DNA from: Fallopia convolvulus
Lineage: Eukaryota; Streptophyta; Magnoliopsida; Caryophyllales; Polygonaceae
Length of the DNA stretch: 64,000 nt
NCBI GenBank assembly: GCA_964016875.1
Contig: OZ024730.1
Coordinates: 37,890,795-37,954,794 of the forward strand
Direction: 5' to 3'
The notes beneath the pieces are model-generated. The model made no database searches. It was not told the origin of the DNA and worked only from the letters and a program-made list of their open reading frames with translations. A program made the position numbers and the translations under genes. This document shows, in pieces, positions 22,245 through 34,907 of this stretch (positions are counted from its first letter, which is position 1; every line of letters begins with the position of its first letter).

Positions 22245-23240
22245 TTGCAGTCGTTATACATTCAAACAAACTATAACAAACCAAACTCGACAGATTGGTA
22301 AGCAAGGGTCGAACCCACAAAGACTCCTGTATTTATGCTTTTACTTGCATGACAAGTAAAAGTACGAAGGGAGTTTCAGAATGTTTGAGTAACTAGTGAT
22401 CTAGAATGAAAATTAAAACTAAATTAAGAATGCAAATATGTTTGTGTTGATAAAATATGAGAAAAGCATATTCAACTAGTTAAAACCATCATAGATGTGT
22501 TTATTGATCATTGATTCTCACTTCACTTAAATAATCTATCTTGGATTATGATCTAAACTTCAGGTTTAGTTGATTGAACTACCAGTCTAACAACCTAGAA
22601 GAACTTCTAGATTTATTTAAACAACAACTTTATGATTCAAGTATCGATAGAAACGAACACTTGAAGTAAACAATCATTCAAGTTATTTGTGATTTTATTC
22701 CCTTCTACAACTGAATAGCCCAAACAGGTCCAAACTGAATAGCCCAAACGGGAATTAATGAGATTAGTTGTAAATTAACCAAGAACTCTTTTTAGGTGAT
22801 AATCTAACAAAAACCTAAATAAACTTTGATTCAATTAAGCATAGGGAATAAACTCTATTCAGGCTTGTTGAGAATCAATCAAACCTTACAATAGTATGTC
22901 ATCTATGATTTCAATAACTAGTCAAACACAAGAGATTTAGCAATATATAATTACATCAATGTAAACTTACAATTTTGTTTTGAAAGATCTCTTCTTGAGA
23001 AAACTCTCTAGAAAAACCCTAGTCTCCCAATTGTAATTGAAGTTATTCTATAAAATATAAAACCAAGATTTTAAATATCTCAAACAACTAAATATAGAGA
23101 ATTTCCCAAAGCCCTACTATCCATAAATAACATAAAATCAGCCCAACACGAAGCCCAATAGTCTGTCAAATATCTCCCACGAAGCGCCGAATTGCGCGGC
23201 CAAAAACCATATTTCGCGGCCAAAAACCATAGAGTGATGC
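22245..23240. repeat. Possible LTR fragment
   Basis: The stretch contains GCAAGGGTCGAACCCACAAA near its left side and a duplicated GCGCGGCCAAAAACCA / TTCGCGGCCAAAAACCA motif at 23196-23229, a style seen in leaders of some plant Gypsy elements. No TG...CA border, TSD or partner was found. Low confidence. Confidence 0.3.
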
Positions 23241-23336
23241 TAGTTTGTTGTGATAAAAATGTTGCTTATACTATAGCAATCCAAAAATGAACCAAAATAA
23301 AATTGGCATCAACAATAATAAAACATATTATATTAC

Positions 23337-24032
23337 TTGGAAAACAATATGCATTCCTCGTATGGGATATGGTACTCTAGTTTGCTTTGGAAGTGACTTT
23401 CCCATCTTTGCTCTCTCCATTCTTCTACCCACGACTTTTGTTAAACTTTCATAATACTCTTCATTTCCAAGCCTGCCCCATGGGTATGCAGAAAACCGAT
23501 CAATGGTCTCTAAGAGCTTTACATGTTCAACTTTCACCCTCCTATTCTTATCACCTCCTAAGATTAAGACCTCCACAATCAACAAAAGAGCCAACTTGAA
23601 TTTGTAAATATTATCATCCCTACAATCTTTGAATCTATCAAAAAGATCTTGGATTGTTGACCTGAGAGCACTAAAAATCCTTTTCATAACCATCTTGTCT
23701 CTTTTAGTATCGACTTTTGTAGATATATCACAATCCAGACCGCAAATGATGTTGTATTGTTTCATTGAAAAATGGAGTTCTTTACCTCCAACTCCATACC
23801 ATATTTCTCATTTCTTCTTCGTTTCAAGTTGTTTAAACAAAATTCCATGCACAAGCTACGATGAGAATTGAACTTGGTGTACCATCTTAACTATTTTCCC
23901 AAATGGGTCGTCTACAATCCTTTACCAATCTATAGGAGTGAGCCTGTTCTCAATCTTGCGAACAAAAGCTTGCCTCAAATTGTTGTTAATTCGACCATAA
24001 AAGGAATCATTTTGTTCATACTTATAATGCAT
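23337..24032 (-). pseudogene. DUF1985-domain exon (Ulp1-protease/MULE-associated), broken
   Basis: Read on the minus strand from 24032, the frame follows a plausible acceptor (TTTTGTAG) and gives NLRQAFVRKIENRLTPIDW, then EIWYGVGGKELHFSMKQYN, II.GLDC, and LALLLIVEVLILGGDKNRRV...DRFSAYPWGRL. These are the successive blocks of plant DUF1985 (VGG..RFS..E, ITGL.C, LL..L.LGG, YPWG). It ends at a GT donor after HIVFQ (23337), inside the domain. Three in-frame stops (after IDW, after QFSS, before EIWY) make it a pseudogene. DUF1985 is common in plant MULEs carrying Ulp1-like SUMO proteases. The solo LTR at 24089 lies in what would be the upstream intron. Confidence 0.75.
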
Positions 24033-24088
24033 CTACAAAACAAAAGAGTCGTAAAATTTGCAATTGTAAGCTTAAGTTGGGCATAAAA

Positions 24089-26948
24089 TGTAACACCCCC
24101 TTCCTACCCTGGAGGTATTACCGCCAGTAACCCCGATTAAGACTAAACCGAAGCTATCCAAGGCTTTAAACTGACTTAACAAACTAAAAACATTACATCG
24201 GAATAAATACAATTGGTCTTATACAAACCTTAATTCAAAAAGAATAAATAAATAGAACAACCTTCTATTTAAACAAAATCTTCATCAAGTCTTCCTTGAG
24301 TTCTATTTTCTGAAACTCAGCTTCGCTTTGAAGTAGTTCAATCATGATCTTCACTCAAGTATAGCCATTGAAAACCCTTCTTCAACTTCTGGAGCTTCAA
24401 ACATCTAAATCCGCCTCTTGAATTAACTTCCTAGAAGAACCTGATGTGTCGTAAACCAACGGTGGACACCAACCAACCATAAAAGAAAAGAAAATGGACG
24501 GGTTAGTCTAATGATAGACTAGCAATCGGAGAAACTAACTTGGTTCTTATGGTTGTAACTAAACATATTGGCATCCAAATCCGAATAGACTCGGATTATG
24601 ATCCAACAGTTAGCAGTCTTATAGAGAATAAGAAGGAGACTCGCATAATCAAGAGATAGAACACCACCGCTTGTGGTTTCTTTAAGAAGCATAAATGATT
24701 AGTAGAAACTTATACTAACCACTCAACATTCACCATCGTCTTCAACGACTAAACAGCTTAACTTAATCAAAATTTGATTAAGAATCATTCTTAATCAGGA
24801 GCAAGAATGGTTATCAAATGGACTAACCATTTTGGTACTTTAATGTGCCTAACGCACCAATCTTTCATTACTTTCAAACTGTGCACTCGCACCATTTAAT
24901 AGTTTTTACGTAGTTCGGCCAACAACCGAGATCAGAAGGCCTGTTTCATCCATGATCATTTATATATGCTCGGCCAACAACCGAGATCAGAGGGCCTGTT
25001 TCATCCATGATCATTTATACATGCTCGACCAACAACCGAGTGTCAATTGCACTTAGCTAGAGTGCACCATTGTCTTCCTTCAACGTGAAGCGTGACATGA
25101 GTCATGATTCCAATATTGGGATACGCTAGCAAGCTACGCCCCCCAATACAGATTTGTTATAAAGAGGTCATTGGAGACTCGGCTCCTACCCCTGGACCAC
25201 CTATTTTGCAACAGTGTTTCAGCACAGGACCACTAAAGAGATGTCTTGGAGTCTAAACTCCCATCTCTACCATCTTATTTCACAACAATGTCTCAGCATG
25301 AGACAACTAATCATACAACGGTCCTAAGTTCAATTCTAGCGCAAAAGCTGCAATAACGACATGGTCGTTATTTCTAACAAAATATCAACCTATCAAACTT
25401 TATTCAACATACAAATTATTTCCAACATGAGGATCAACTGGAATTCAATTCCTCATTAATAACCATAACGCAAGAGAGAATCGTCCACTTGCCTTATAAG
25501 GCGTGCTCGACGTCCCTAGCAATTCCAACAGTAATCTTTATCATCCTTCTGACAAATATAACAAAAGGATTTCTCAGCAACGAGCTCACAGAAACACTTC
25601 TTAGTTGTATTCTCAACTCCTACAATTTCCTAATCGATAAACGATTTAATTTCCGAATATCGATATATAGTAAATCCTTAGTTATCATGCTTCAAGGAGC
25701 CATCTTGGCGGAATTATAACTAATTATCCGCTTCACTTTTGAAAAACTTTTCTAAATAAAAATTGTTCATCATCAACAGTTCTTAAAGGTTACCAAATTT
25801 TAGATCAAACGGGTGAACAACGAATCCCGAGTAATTATCCGAAGTCCCTTACCTCTCAATCGGTATCCAAAACTTGTATTCGCTATAACGAAGATCCGGA
25901 CATCCGTTTCACGAGCAGTTTGAACCTGTGGGACCGTATCAACGTCAAGATTATAAAAATCATATATTTAATTAGCAAAGCGGAACCGAAAGGCCCTTAC
26001 AGTGGCTCCGCAATCAGCCCGCTAATTAACTTCGATCGTATATACCTTTACTCGAGCCCATGGCTCATTTGGCTTGATCATGGCTCGATCCCCGAGCTCA
26101 AGGGTGGTTGGGCGTTGCCCGACAGCGTCTCCCATGGTGGTTGGTGGTCGGAGTAGCTAGAGAACGCCGGTGACGATGTACGGCGAGGCGAGAAGCTAGC
26201 CGACGGTGATTGAATTCTTCTCCCGAGCCAACGTTCCGACCTGATTTCCCTCACTGATTTTTGGTTCAAACCAGAATCCCAACAAGACCCTCTCATGGAG
26301 ATGAAGAAGAAGAAGAAGAGGTGGAGGAATGTGGAGGTGGAAGAAGAAGAGAAGGTTGCCGGCGGTGGAGGATTCACGCCGAGTTTGTCGTCGTTCGAAA
26401 ACCATTCTCGCACTCCTCTCTAATTCTTTTCCAAGATTCAAACAAGATAGAAGTTTAATTCTATCCAAACGCATATATTGGGAGAATCAAATCAGATTGC
26501 CTTTCACATTAAGCAACAAAGTCGGCTAAATAAGGGATTTCTCGTCTCGGAACGGGACTCGCGTCAAAGCGGTAAAATTATGTACCTCAGGTGGAAAAAC
26601 TTACTAAACGAAAAACGTCCCGTAAATTATGTAGACCAATAAAATCAATTTTCCATGATTTTATCTTGCTACCTTCAATTTTTAAGGCTTCCGTTTCGTA
26701 TATTAAATCCCTTCCGGTACATAATTAAAAAGACGGCTTATCCAATAAATATTCTTTTTTCCACTGAAAAATCCTAGAATTCACACCGATCCGTAAAATC
26801 ATTTCTTTGTGATTTTAGGATATCACCAACAATTTTCTAGGATTTAATCTCCAACAAAAATATTGGATTAAGCGTTAAAATGAACAAAAAGGTTAAAAGG
26901 ATATCCGAGAAAAATTCAAAAAATTTCTCAAAATCCGCAGTTATTACA
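24089..26948. repeat. Solo LTR of a Gypsy-type retrotransposon, 2,860 bp
   Basis: Starts TGTAACACCCC, ends CCGCAGTTATTACA, with perfect 5-bp target duplications TAAAA at 24084-24088 and 26949-26953. Large LTRs with TGTAACACCC ends are usual for plant Tekay/Del-type Gypsy elements (in minus sense ...GGGTGTTACA). There is no internal region, so unequal recombination between two LTRs is the likely origin. It contains a 55-bp tandem repeat and a GAAGAA-rich segment at 26300-26350. Small open frames inside it have no homology I know. Confidence 0.87.
24914..25040. repeat. 55-bp tandem repeat inside the solo LTR (about 2.3 copies)
   Basis: CGGCCAACAACCGAGATCAG starts units at 24916 and 24971, and a partial third unit (CGACCAACAACCGAG) starts at 25026. 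The inner CTCGG...CCGAG is itself an inverted repeat. Confidence 0.9.
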
Positions 26949-26953
26949 TAAAA

Positions 26954-29162
26954 TATATACAATAGTAATTGTACTAACAATTAATGTCAAGCAATAATCA
27001 AATCAATAGAAAAAGCAAAAGCATGTCCTTTTGTTTTGTATACTATGGAGAAAGGTTTTTGAAAAGAAAATGAAAAATCAAGTGTACATATACTATATAG
27101 AAAATAAAATCCATCAAAAATATGTCATTTTGTTATACTATAGAGAAAAGAAAAAAGAAAAAGAAAATATAATATTTATATGAGGTCCTTTTTGTGTGAG
27201 GCATTGATGATAAAAAAACAAGAGTGCTTACCTTCACTTTCTCATCTTCACCCTACGAGATTTTTGACTTCAACTTTTGTTTTCTAGACCGCTATTCGCC
27301 TTCACCTTCACCTCCATTCACTTTCTTGTTCTGGTTATCATCTCTTCCCATTATGTAAAAGTCTAATTGTCATAATACATTACAAAAAATAGTATCAGTA
27401 TTCCTGCTTACATTAACCATGTGAAGCAGGCAAACTAGTGATTTGCACAACTAGAAGCTAAAAATAATCCACATGGACCACCTAAATAAATGATAGAATG
27501 TCCAAGTTACAACACAATATTTTGCTCGGTTGAGCTCAATTCACAAACTATATTGCACAGTATAAGGGGCAACTCAATTTGTATTAATCGTGCTTGAAAA
27601 ACTAAACAACTTTGTTTGTAGTCATCATTCAAACTGGAATTGTGTAAGTGTAGTTATCAGGAAAATGGGAAATGACTGATTTGCAAGCTAAATAAAATCC
27701 ATAGTGATCTAATGTTTTATGAGTAAATGGTTACGATGAAGCTTGTAGCAGGAAAAGTGTATTGTCAGTTGGGCAAGCCAATTTGGAGATTAAGATGACT
27801 GCCAATTGCCTATCTTACTATTTGGAGATTAAGCAAAGCTGATCAAGTCTAAATTTCCAGGTCCATTATTAATTCCTAAAAGACTACATCAATGCCTTGT
27901 TTTACTTGTGAGTGTAAAGGGATTTTTAGATGAAAAGTAGTTTTTAGTGTCTTAAAAAACGTAAGAAGCAGAGAGAGTTGTACGGATTTCAAGAGTATTA
28001 AAAGTAGTTTTTGGGTAGAAAGGGGTTTTGGGTAGAAAGTGAAACAAGGCCCAAATCAAGCTCTTAAATTCAAGCAAACAACCCTATCATCAATAACTAG
28101 TGACTATAAAAAGAAGATGTTGCTCGCTACACATCATATGTTTCGGTTGATATATAGATCACAAAGTGCAACATGAACAAATAACCAAATGTAGATCAAC
28201 CGAAAAAATCATGAATCTCACCAAACTTATGAATTGAAACACATAGTTTTTACTGTATAAAACAAAATTATTTAAGAAAAACTTCATTCTACTCTTTAAA
28301 GTCAATTGGATCGAACATCACATAATGCAAATTGCATTGCAATATTCTCTAAAGTTTTTCGCCCCAACAATTGGAAACTTGAACAAGGCAATAACTAGTT
28401 GAAAACCTCACAGCTAGTTTACCAAGAGTTTACAGATCGCAAAGAGAACCACTAATGTAATACATGAACGCCAAGATCTCTCTTGTACTAGATAATTTTA
28501 CATCAACATGCACCGCTTTTAGCTAAGCGAAAATCTACACATTAAGTAGGAATGGCTCGGTTTATGCAGCTCTTGAATCAAACAGAAAAAAGCATACCAA
28601 AATTTCGAAAGAAAATAAGGAATCTGGCTTGATTTATGTACTAGATATTTGTTCATCGTCTTTATATTTGTTATTATTTCAAATGTATATGTTTTTGGAT
28701 ATTATAAGATATGATTAAGTATACTAAATTCGAGTTTATTGAATTGCATTTTAAAATATCATAACTAATCATATAACTAAAACAAAAAAATATTGCAAAT
28801 CATACACAAATAAACTATTTGATTATTTAATCGATGTACACTACATAGGAATTTAAGATATAATAAATTTCTTTTCCATCTAAATTTGGTTGGTAGTTCA
28901 AGTATTATTTTGATTTTTATTTTCTCAATTTACAATCGATTTTGCAAGTTTATTTTTTATAATTAATTTTTTTTTCAAACTCAAATTAATGCCAACAATA
29001 TGAAATTGTGAATAGCCAACAATATATGATATTGTGTCTTTTCTTAAGAAAAATGATATTATGTCTTCGTATGTATTTATATTATACATAGTGTTTATAT
29101 TTTTTTCTAAAAGAAGAATCTCAAGTTTTTGAAAGGAGATAAATAGTCATTTTATAAATATG
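26954..29162. other. AT-rich intergenic stretch
   Basis: No coding frame, RNA gene or element border recognised. Two similar pieces (ATACTATGGAGAAA / ATACTATAGAGAAA at about 27040 and 27135) hint at a local duplication. Confidence 0.45.
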
Positions 29163-29395
29163 TTTATAATGTCTTTCAAATAAATATTTAAATACTTATT
29201 ATATTTTAATATTGATGAAAATTAATACATAAATATGGAACATTTATTTGACTTGAGAGGGACAACTTTTTTAGTTGTATATAGTGTATAATGTCTTTCA
29301 AATAAATATTTAAATACTTATTATATTTTAATATTAATGAAAATCAGTATATATATGTGGAACATTTATTTCACTTTGACAACTTTTATAGTTGT
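29163..29395. repeat. 122-bp tandem duplication
   Basis: ATGTCTTTCAAATAAATATT begins copies at 29170 and 29291; similarity runs through AATATGGAACATTTATTT to TTTTTAGTTGTATA. The second copy is slightly shorter. Confidence 0.88.
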
Positions 29396-29399
29396 ATAG

Positions 29400-30632
29400 A
29401 TATAGATGTATAGATATAGATATGAAAAAAGAGAATATTTAAAAAATAAAATAAGAAATTTGGTTAAACTTCACCATCATAGTCTGTGCATATATATATA
29501 TACACACACACTCTTACCAGATCCAGCTAGACGCACACTACACGGTTGGTTAACCGGAACTTCGGTTAGTAAATTTCAATAACCATAACCGTACCGTTCG
29601 TTATCGATTAGCCGTTAACGATTTACCGTGAAACTCGATGCGGTTTATTCGTTAACCATAATAAAAAAAATCAGCCAAAATAAAATCCCATTGATGCCTA
29701 ATTATTATTAATTAATATTAATAAGTAAAACTTCTAATAAGCCAAAACTCTCGGCCAAAACAAAATACAATAACTCAATAATTAAAACTTCTAAGTCACA
29801 CTTGACACAATAACTCCCAGCCAAAACAAAAACCAATAATTAACTAATAAGCAAAAACAAAAATCTTCCAAGGTGTTTAGCAGAACCTGAAGTGAATTCA
29901 AATACAATAAAAGTCCAAACAAAAATTGAATTTAAATATGCGTCCAGTGGTGTCCTTCAGGAATACAAATCACTAATACGCCAAATAGAAATAGCCAATC
30001 ATGTCCTCTTATCCAATGCTTAATACAAATCTTCCAAGGCAGCAAAATAGAAATCCAAAACAAAATACAAATCTTTTGTTGCAGCAAAATGCTTCCATTC
30101 TAAGCTCCAACAACGAAACAAACTGAAACAATAAGAAGCCAAAATATAATAAGTTGTGGGATACGCAAACACAATCTCTCTGCAGCTGTATTATTATGTT
30201 CAAATCACCATCTTAAAATGTGCTCATCAAAACTTTATTTCCCAATAACCTCAAACCCTCACAATTTAATATTGTGATTAATCGTATACAAGTTAATGTT
30301 ATTTTAAGCTAATGCTCTAAAAAACATTAAGCAACAAGTCAGAAGCAGAGAAGGAATCAAATAAATAATAAGACAATGAATCAAATAAGTCAATAAAAAA
30401 CATTATGCATTCTTCATCTTCAAAAGAGAAATAGACTCGTCAACTACAATCACGGGTTGCTCCAACACAAGTTTTTTCATACCTGTAAAATGTAATATAG
30501 AAACAAAATAGAGTTAGTAAATCTAATTAACTAAGTTGTTTACTCAAATTGGAATTGTACAAAGATAATAAACTAACCTTATTCCAAAACCTCTATTTCA
30601 AGTATATTCTCTTCCGCAGGAAGACGAATGCT
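29400..30632. other. hAT subterminal region and 3' flank of the transposase
   Basis: Contains the subterminal CGGTTAACC-rich segment (29545-29660) and AT-rich sequence. A TCTTCCAA...AAAACAAA motif recurs at about 29865, 30030 and 30070. No other gene. Confidence 0.5.
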
Positions 30633-31057
30633 TCAAGTGCGCATCCAATTCTGACCGCAAACTAAAGCTTCCACCATTCGAGGGGTCAATAAAGTACGAA
30701 AAGAATCAAGCGCTTGACCTCCGGTACTAAAAGCAGACTCGGAAGCAATAATTGATATTGGTTTTGCAAGCACATCTCGAGAAATCGTAGCAATAATAGG
30801 GTATCTCTTTTGATGATCTTTCCACCATTGCAAGATATCAAATTCCCCTTCTACAGGTTCAGATTCTTCTTCTAAATATTTATCCAACTCATTTCTCCAT
30901 TCAATATTTCCCAATGTTCCCATTTTCAGTTGAAACTTCATTTTCAAACGATGTGAGCCACTTAACCCTTTGTTGCTTTCACCCTTGTCTTCTTGAGCTA
31001 AAGAGGAATCACCAAGTTGGCTAGAATTCTTTAGTTGCACTATGGAAACATTATATA

Positions 31058-31846
31058 CAGTGGCGGACCCCAGGGGGCTTGTGGGGGCGGCTGCCCACCC
31101 TTCCCCTCGGAGAGTCGTCGGATTTACAGAAGGAGGAAGCCATTGAAGGTCTTCAGCCCCTCCATCAGATCTGGGAAAAAAAATGGGGGAATGAGAGGTT
31201 AGAGACAACCTATTTTCTTTTTTTTTTTGTTTTTCTTAATGCTTCTAGACCTCGTTTCAATAAAAAGTAAATACCCCTCTGACTCTTTGAATGACCTTTC
31301 AAACAAAAATCCAATTAAAATCAATTTAAAAAGGCTAAAGTGTACTACTTCCTTCGTGAACTAGTGCCACTCACCTCTATTTGTTAAAGTCATTATTTTT
31401 TTTTGTTATTGTATCGATGCCATTTACTAAAAGGTGAAGTAGTATATATGAAATTTAGGGTTTAGATTAATTTTGAGTTAATTATTTTTTAACTTGATTT
31501 TGATTAATTGAATTTATTTCCAGTATTTTTTTGAGAATAAATAAATTTATTTTGAAATTATGGATAAATTTACTATTTGGAGTAGTAAGATAACGATTTT
31601 TATTATTGAAAGCAATGTTAATATGGGTTAATTTTGTTCATTTTAGTTCCAATGTTATCAAAACTGATTAACGTAATAAGATGGATGATGATTTTTCATA
31701 GATTATGTAGAATGCTATATAAAAATGTCGTTTTTATAAACATTAATAATAAAGTTATTTTTTATATGTTTAAAACAATTTATTGGCTCGAATTTTGTAA
31801 AGTATTTTCTCGCCCCCCCTTTCGGAAATTCCTGGGTCCGCCACTG
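31058..31846. mobile_element. Non-autonomous hAT MITE in the transposase 3' part (789 bp)
   Basis: TIR CAGTGGCGGACCC at the left and GGGTCCGCCACTG at the right, with perfect 8-bp TSDs ATTATATA at 31050-31057 and 31847-31854. A CAGTGGCGGA terminus with an 8-bp TSD fits hAT. No coding capacity. It splits the region before the hAT dimerisation domain. Confidence 0.95.
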
Positions 31847-32929
31847 ATTATATATATGAAACAAAGAACGCATTATAGCTTGAACTTTTGATTTCATTAC
31901 TGCGGCATTTTCTTCATCATAAATATCATCAATCACAACTTCAAGATAATGAAGCTTGTATCACAATGACTACATATTAAATCTCCCACATCAAATAGTT
32001 GAGGCACAAAATGATTTCTGGTGGCATAAAAACTTCCGGACAGGCGTAGAGTAGCTGTAACATCCCCGACCAAAAAGCATACGTCATTTTGCATTCACAA
32101 CATTTTAATAGCATATGCATAGCATATTGACATGATATATAGTGAGTTTTTAAAAGTGATATTTATTTTTTAATTAAGTTTATTATATTTTAAAAAGTTT
32201 TTAAGAAAAAGTTAATTATTAATTATTTCAGGGTAAAGTTTGTAGTAAAGGAGATTTGAGGGTGAAAACCGCAATTTTATAAATGTTTTGCCAACTTTTC
32301 TGGTTGATGGATATATATGATTGTATTCATTCAATATGTTTGTCATTAAGGATATACGAAGGGAAAAAAATGTGAGTACAGGAAAGAGAGGAAAAAGAGA
32401 GGAGAGGAGAAAAGATTTAGTTTTGGTTGTTTTTATTTGGATCTGGTACAAGATCTCTTTTATTGGGTTTTAATTAATTTATGGTTTATCTAGATTTTAT
32501 TGATTTTTTCAGATCTAGATCTACAATTGGTTTTTATTTGAAAATCAGTCGATTTATAGTTCTCAGAGGGTGTTTTTGATATCGGATTTATATTCGGTAA
32601 AAGATTTCAGAGTGATTTTAGGGTTTCTCTTTATAATGATTTTTGGAGACCCTTGATCAAGTTTTACAGAAAGCTTTGAACTAGAAAAATGTTCTTCTAT
32701 ATATATTGTTTATTGGTGTCAAGTTTTAAAGGATTTGGAATTATTCACAAGAAGTTATAATGCATTCTGACATTTCATTGCATTTGGGGTTAAAGTTTGT
32801 AAGAGTAAATAGATTGTTTTTGCATTTGGATTATATATAGGAGCACAATTCATAGATCGTGGTCAAGGAAAAGGGGAAGAAATATAGTATCTGTCTTGAA
32901 CATGTGAGTATATACCGAAGATTCAACCA

Positions 32930-33190
32930 TATGTGCTATATGTGAAACATGAATATATGTGATATATGGATATATGTGAGTATAGACCGGAGATTCAACC
33001 CTATATGTTATATGTGCTATATGGATATATGTGAGTATAGACCGGAGATTCAACCATATGTGCTATATGTTCCATACGAATATATGAGCTATATGGATAT
33101 ATGTGCTTTATGTATATATGTGCTATATGAGCTATATGGATATATGTGTTATATGGATTTTATGGATATATGTGTTATATATGATAGCTC
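32930..33190. repeat. ATATGTGCTATATGGAT minisatellite in the LTR
   Basis: Short units GCTATATGGATATATGT with a longer interspersed unit containing GAGTATAGACCGGAGATTCA (three copies). The copy number differs from the related LTRs at 58310-58440 and 62908-63035. Confidence 0.88.
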
Positions 33191-33850
33191 TGAAATTTCC
33201 AGAGTTGTTTGCACAGAAGGTATGTTAAAAGATGGCATATGATATATGGTTACATGATGCACTTGATTGCATAGCATATTGCAATGAGATTAAGATGACC
33301 TGTGATTGTCTTGCCCTGAATTTGTATACAAAAGAGACCTACGGGTCATACATGAGGCCTAAGATGCCTAAGAAATGGTATATGAGCAAATGAGGCCTAA
33401 GATGCCTAAAAGTCGGTAATGGAAAAGAAAAAAAGAAAAGAAAAGGTTGGTAATGGAAAAGAGTCGGTAATGGAAACCCGGGGCAGATTCAGGCTTGAAC
33501 AGTTCACAGAATAATGAATCGGATACATCAGCATTTGCATTTGCATAGTAAATTCTTCTATGATATATATAATATGTATGTATATGTACATGGACTAAAT
33601 GTTTGACTCTGTGTGAAATAATTGATGATGGTTTATATTCTCTGAGTATGCGACTCACGCAAATCGCAAAACAATTTTTCAGGCTCAGCTAGTTCTTATT
33701 GGCGTGTGTCTCTTTTAGAGGTCACATTCATACAGGTCGACCGGCTGAAGCTCACTGCAACCTTCTCCTCCTCATTTTGCACCATAGACATATGTGTTGT
33801 AATATAAGTTAGAGTGACAGATGTTTTAGTATGAGAAGTAACGATATAGA

Positions 33851-33877
<27 letters not shown>
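33851..33877. repeat. (TG)13 microsatellite
   Basis: 27 bases of perfect TG repeat inside the solo LTR. Confidence 0.95.
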
Positions 33878-33881
<4 letters not shown>

Positions 33882-34197
33882 AACCTTTTATGGTTGTTGA
33901 TGTCTGCTATATGCTTACGTGGATAGTTGTTATATCCGAATTGTCTGTTTATATAATAAATACGTTTTACAAAGTATACGTCATAGAGTATAAGAGTGTC
34001 ACAGTAGCATCATAAAATATTTGCAAAAATGGCAAGAAGGAAGTAACTATGCTCCAATCTTCATCACTAGGTGGACCACTCAACTTAGCAAACTCCTTAA
34101 CATATGGATCACCTTTAGAGGCCAAGTTATTAAATGCTAATCTAAACTTGACAGCATAATCAAGCATCAAATCTGGCGAATTCCATCTAGTTTCAAC

Positions 34198-34907
34198 TAG
34201 GGGTGTCCAAACCCGGTTAACCGAGATTTCGGTTAACCAAAGTTCGGTTAACCGTGATTTCGGTTAGTTAAAATCGATAACCGAAACCGAACCATGAATC
34301 CCGGTTAACCGTAATTCGGTTAACCAATTTTTCGGTTCGGTTTTCTCGGTTAACCGATAACCGTTTATGTAATTTTACCTTAAATAATTAAGATCAAAAT
34401 AATAAAATTTGAATAAAAAAAGTGATCAAGTAAGACTTTTATTTTAAATATGTACTTATATCATATTGTTTTGGTTGCTGTAAAAAAATATCAAGAGTAT
34501 ATACAATATTGTGTGGAATCAAACATTGTGTGTATTAATTTTTATCTCATCAAATTTAATAAGCGACTCTTATATCGATGTGAAGTGGAAAATTAGTGTG
34601 TAAATTGTTGAAATTGAAGAAGAAAAGACTAAAACTACATTAACACTTTGAAGATCATGGAGTTTAACCACTAAAAAAATCAAAGACTACTAATATTTGA
34701 ATAAAATATGAATATATTTTCGGTCTTTCGGTTAACCGTTATATGTAAAGTCATGAACCGAAACCGAACCGATAACCGAAAAAAAATTTCGGTTCGGTTA
34801 ACCAAACCGAGATTTCAAAAAAAGTCGGTTTGGTTAACCTAAAAAATTATCGGTTTTTCGGTTTTTTGGTTTGGTTTTTCGGTTTCGGTTTTTTATGGAC
34901 ACCCCTA
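34198..34907. mobile_element. Non-autonomous hAT MITE in the transposase core (710 bp)
   Basis: TIR TAGGGGTGTCC at the left and GGACACCCCTA at the right; TSD GTTTCAAC (34190-34197) and GTTTAAAC (34908-34915), one mismatch. Both ends are rich in CGGTTAACCG and TTTCGGTT repeats, like the subterminal parts of the host hAT, so the host-type transposase may have mobilised it. It separates the RNase H core from the ETRWNS block. Confidence 0.93.

Larger units (their letters stand above)
32056..34003 (+). repeat. Solo Gypsy LTR in the hAT transposase (1,948 bp)
   Basis: Starts TGTAACATCCCCGACC and ends GAGTGTCACA, with perfect 5-bp TSDs GTAGC (32051-32055 and 34004-34008). It is the same family as the paired LTRs at 57.5-63.8 kb (there in opposite orientation) and the old copy at 6.0 kb. 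It interrupts the transposase at the FYDAT/LRLSG junction. It carries a TATATGTG-type minisatellite and a (TG)n run. Confidence 0.95.

Noticed and set aside
22290..22330. tRNA gene suggested by GGGTCGAACCC
   Set aside because: No acceptor stem, D-arm or anticodon arm could be placed around it; the context looks like an LTR leader.
26078..26529. Several overlapping small genes
   Set aside because: All inside the TSD-flanked solo LTR; open on both strands because of local GC and GAA bias.
32949..33242. Tyr/Met/Cys-rich 97-residue protein
   Set aside because: Direct translation of the ATATGTGCTATATGGAT minisatellite in a solo LTR.
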